From: Trichomonas vaginalis G3
Lineage: Eukaryota; Parabasalia; Trichomonadida; Trichomonadidae
Assembly: GCF_026262505.1 (NCBI RefSeq)
Contig: NC_067204.1
Location: 7,349,797 to 7,413,796 of the forward strand
Length of the DNA: 64,000 nucleotides
Direction of reading: 5' to 3'
Below the pieces are notes generated by a model. That model searched no databases, had not been told where the DNA came from, and saw only the letters and a list, made by a program, of their open reading frames with translations. Below, one piece after another: positions 61,807 through 64,000 of this stretch (position 1 is the first letter of the stretch; the number at the start of each line of letters is the position of its first letter). Position numbers and translations under genes: made by a program.

Positions 61807-62678
61807 ATGTTAGAAAAAAAGTTTGCTGACATTGACAAGAAATTTGAGAATGTTTTAAACAAGAACAAGAGGAAGTTAGAAAATGCTCAGATAAAGCCTA
61901 TACATGAAAAGTTCTTATTTGCTCAGAATGGTATAACAGGTCTAATTGCACCACCTGGGTCGGGTAAGACTTTCACTTATCTTAAAATGGCTGCACAACA
62001 ACAAGAACTAGATGAGAAGAACCCATTCTATGAGTTAGTTGTTATTTGTTCGACTTCTGGTCAATTTGACCAAACCGTCAATTCGTTCAAAGATATTATA
62101 AAGAAGTCTAAGTTAGTATGTATAAAGGATACTGAGTTGTTAGATTGGATAAAGAAGTACCAAAGAAGAGTTTTGAAGTATAATGCTATAAATGAGTATA
62201 TAAATTCTAAGTTTAAAGACCTAATGAGGAAATGCAGAGAATATTAGACAAAAACACTTCAGAAACAAACAGAAAGAGATAGAATACATTTCGAAGAAAT
62301 TGCAATCTTACGATTGGAAGACTTACCCTCACAGATGTCTTCTTATCTTAGATGATTTGCTCTCATCCTTTGTTAAAGAATAGAGAACAAGACATGTGTC
62401 GAATTCTTAAGAAGCTCAGACACTTTAACATCTCAGTTGTCATTTGTGTACAGACAGCAAAGAGTTTAAGTAAGGATGTTAAGAGAATACTGACTGACAT
62501 AATACTTTTCCCCGGATTGTCCGAAGACGATTTCATGGAACTTATGAAAGAGTCCATGGCAGGTAAGTTTGACAGACATGAACTATGGGAGAAGTACAAA
62601 GTCATACAAGACCCTCATACTTCTTTCAGAATTCATATCTACGCAAACAAAGTTCAAATTGTTTCAAGACAAGCTTGA
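61807..62678 (+). pseudogene. A32/FtsK-like packaging ATPase, broken copy
   Basis: Counterpart of 25160-26035. The first 146 codons are open and keep Walker A APPGSGKT; lost bases near 62220, 62255 and 62357-62362 shift the frame through the Walker B region (LILDD then out of frame). The end (62370-62678) is open again and matches A to the final residues. Three or more indels in 150 bases while the rest is clean suggest a local problem, biological or technical. Confidence 0.85.
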
Positions 62679-62698
62679 AAAATGTAAGTGTTTGAGTC

Positions 62699-62878
62699 TT
62701 AGTAAGGATATCTCTTCGCAAAGCATATGCCGTCCTTGAGTTTTAGGTACGTGAAGAGAAGTACAATGAATTCAATTACGAGTACAATTGCAATGACAAC
62801 TAAGGCAACTATTTTTATCTTTTGCCAGCAAGGGTACTTCTTCTCTTCCAATGGTTCGGCAGAACTATACTCACTCAT
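62699..62878 (-). CDS. 59-aa single-span membrane protein
   Basis: From the ATG at 62878 the sequence is MSEYSSAEPLEEKKYPCWQK, then the membrane helix IVALVVIAIVLVIEFIVLLF, then a short charged tail ending CFAKRYPY. No family. A small membrane protein is also present in A (38512-38643), but the two are not obviously related. Confidence 0.6.
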   Translation of the reverse strand: MSEYSSAEPLEEKKYPCWQKIKIVALVVIAIVLVIEFIVLLFTYLKLKDGICFAKRYPY

Positions 62879-62921
62879 GAGAAATGCCAAAACGGTTTAA
62901 TAGAAAAAGTGTCATTTTTTT

Positions 62922-63116
62922 ATGTCCGAAGACTCGAAGGTGCAACACTTCCAAAATACTGACGAACTCAGAAGAGCAGCATGGCAGTATGTTCTTGACA
63001 ACTTCTTTGAGTTCTCCAGGTACACCTTGGAAAATGCTGAAGAACTCCGACACAGAGAATTTGGAGAAATTGCACTCCAATACTACCTTGACAAACAAAG
63101 GGTAAACAAAGGGTAA
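62922..63116 (+). CDS. 64-aa small acidic helical protein
   Basis: Product MSEDSKVQHFQNTDELRRAA... with helical heptad-like pattern and end DKQRVNKG. The ATG follows AAAAAGTGTCATTTTTTT, a motif also present before the next gene. Not found in A. Function unknown. Confidence 0.55.
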   Translation: MSEDSKVQHFQNTDELRRAAWQYVLDNFFEFSRYTLENAEELRHREFGEIALQYYLDKQRVNKG

Positions 63117-63156
63117 AATAAGACTAAAAACTTAACGTTTAAAAAGTGACATTTTT

Positions 63157-63357
63157 ATGAGCTCCGAGTCACCGAGAAAACTTGGTCAGATGTTAGCAGC
63201 TTACTTCCCTGAGGAGGATGGAAGCGTTACATACATCAGGTTCAAAAACAACGAACCTGGAATTGCGTACCAAATTCGCAATTACATGACCATGGAAGAG
63301 TACGAAAGGTTTCTACAAGAGAAACCAGCTCTAAACAACTCAGAAAAGAAAGAGTAA
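63157..63357 (+). CDS. 66-aa small protein
   Basis: Product MSSESPRKLGQMLAAYFPEE... with a central beta-like part (SVTYIRFKNNEPGIAYQIRN) and an acidic/basic end. The ATG follows AAAAAGTGACATTTTT, nearly the same spacer as the preceding gene, so the two may be co-regulated. Function unknown. Confidence 0.55.
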   Translation: MSSESPRKLGQMLAAYFPEEDGSVTYIRFKNNEPGIAYQIRNYMTMEEYERFLQEKPALNNSEKKE

Positions 63358-63385
63358 AAAGTTTAATTCGTAATTGTTTATTTTT

Positions 63386-63965
63386 TTACTTGTAAGGGCA
63401 AGCTGCAAGTATGAAGTCGACTATCTCCGTCTTTGTTTTGACGAGCTGGACGGCTCTTGCGAGTACGTCTGTTTTGCGGTCTCCAGCTGGTGTCTGACCT
63501 TCGTAATTGCGCATGTTCTTGAGAGCTCCAACTGTAAATGGTTGTAGGATGAAGAGTCTCTCAGACTGCTTGAGGTAGTCTCTCACGGTCACGAACCGAA
63601 TCTGTGGTACGAGTCGAATCGGTCGATTTGAGGGAAGAGACTGAAAGCCTGTCGTCTTCCATTGGAGCTGTAGCATACTCTTTGCGTAAGCGGTTCAGAC
63701 CTTCTTCGAAGTCTTGGTCTCTCTTCGATTGAGATTGGAATTGGAATTGCTGGGGTGGAGCTTGCTGGAACAACCAAGGGTTGGGGAAGTAAGGCATAGG
63801 CTGAGGAGGGTAGTTCGGGAAGCCTTGTGGTGGGTAGTAACCTTGAGGTGGAAATTGGTAGTAATTCGGAGGTACTTGCTGGAACTGAGGTTGCTGAGGA
63901 GACTGTTGTGGTTCTTTAGGTTCCTCTGGTTTGGGAATGGACTCGGTTGGTGGGACGTCAGTCAT
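63386..63965 (-). pseudogene. P/Q-rich protein with conserved C-terminal domain, one frameshift
   Basis: From ATG at 63965 the frame reads MTDVPPTESIPKPEEPKEPQ and then a Pro/Gln/Tyr-rich region (YYQFPPQGYYPPQGFPNYPP), then a charged helix (RDQDFEEGLNRLRKEYA). The C-terminal 60 residues, in another frame, read RDYLKQSERLFILQPFTVGA and LVKTKTEIVDFILAACPYK. A one-base change near 63580-63600 separates them. The N-terminus also survives as a scrap in A (26026-26127). The disordered P/Q part plus a small folded end would suit a virion linker or host-interaction protein; this is inference. GC content is higher than in the capsid module. Confidence 0.7.
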
Positions 63966-64000
63966 CCGTTTGTGGCTTAACCGTCGGACCACAACGATAA

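Larger units (their letters stand above)
51881..64000 (+). mobile_element. Maverick/Polinton element C (cut by window end)
   Basis: It starts with AAAAAAGGTAGTGGGGCTTC and contains the capsid/helicase/ATPase module in the same order as A with higher frame integrity, then small genes not present in A. Its left arm is mosaic: a duplicated terminal repeat, the tail of an acidic gene, a fragment of the methyltransferase 5' end, and then the arm shared with A and B. Polymerase, integrase and the right end would lie beyond the window. Confidence 0.9.

Noticed and set aside
1-64000. tRNA, rRNA or other structured RNA genes
   Set aside because: No cloverleaf-like or rRNA-like segment was recognised by eye; a covariance-model search would be needed to exclude them.

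Overview
The window reads as AT-rich protist nuclear DNA, most probably Trichomonas vaginalis or a close trichomonad. The reasons are intronless host genes with TCA(T/C)(T/A) initiator-like sites 10-25 bases before the ATG, a short two-repeat Myb protein, a BspA-type leucine-rich-repeat relic, and above all several copies of a Maverick/Polinton element, a virus-like DNA transposon abundant in that genome. Species was not tested by any search.

Layout. 1-14161: sparse host DNA with a Myb gene, a membrane protein gene, a cysteine-rich metallothionein-like gene, a TTAA-ended MITE candidate, and decayed genes (Rab GTPase, BspA, LRR, TPR). 14162-40397: Maverick A, about 26 kb. 40398-42057: host flank with a perfectly palindromic MITE and three consecutive long hairpins. 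42058-45887: fragment B, a truncated Maverick in reverse orientation. 45888-51880: host DNA with a COPI-associated-type membrane protein and an intact Raptor (TORC1 subunit) gene. 51881-64000: Maverick C, running off the window end.

The Mavericks. A and C share a roughly 10 kb module in one order: large Q/P-rich coiled-coil protein, double-jelly-roll major capsid protein, an antisense small gene, a 192-aa protein, penton-like minor capsid protein, SF3 helicase, a 139-aa protein, an antisense Lys/Glu-tailed protein, and an A32/FtsK-type packaging ATPase. Intact genes are split between the copies: the capsid proteins and helicase are open in C, the ATPase is open in A. Beyond the module A carries a second half, mostly on the minus strand: two KilA-N regulators, a 304-aa protein, an HNH nuclease relic, a shortened protein-primed DNA polymerase B, small amphipathic virion-like proteins, a retroviral-type integrase, a D12 adenine DNA methyltransferase and, most unusually, a 445-aa protein ending in a bacteriophage tail-collar/fibre domain with six His-x-His motifs. 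C instead ends with a cluster of small unfamiliar genes.

How the parts fit together: polymerase and integrase would copy and insert the element; MCP, penton, ATPase and the amphipathic proteins would build and fill a particle; the fibre-like protein would be a candidate attachment organ; KilA-N proteins and the methyltransferase are likely regulators. Arrays of a palindromic repeat centred on TTAGATCTAA lie directly upstream of the KilA-N genes and the 304-aa gene, and a related 86-bp array lies upstream of the methyltransferase. No copy in the window is fully functional as read: polymerase, integrase and several other genes are broken, and 16-20.6 kb of A is so rich in one-base indels that sequence quality should be doubted there.
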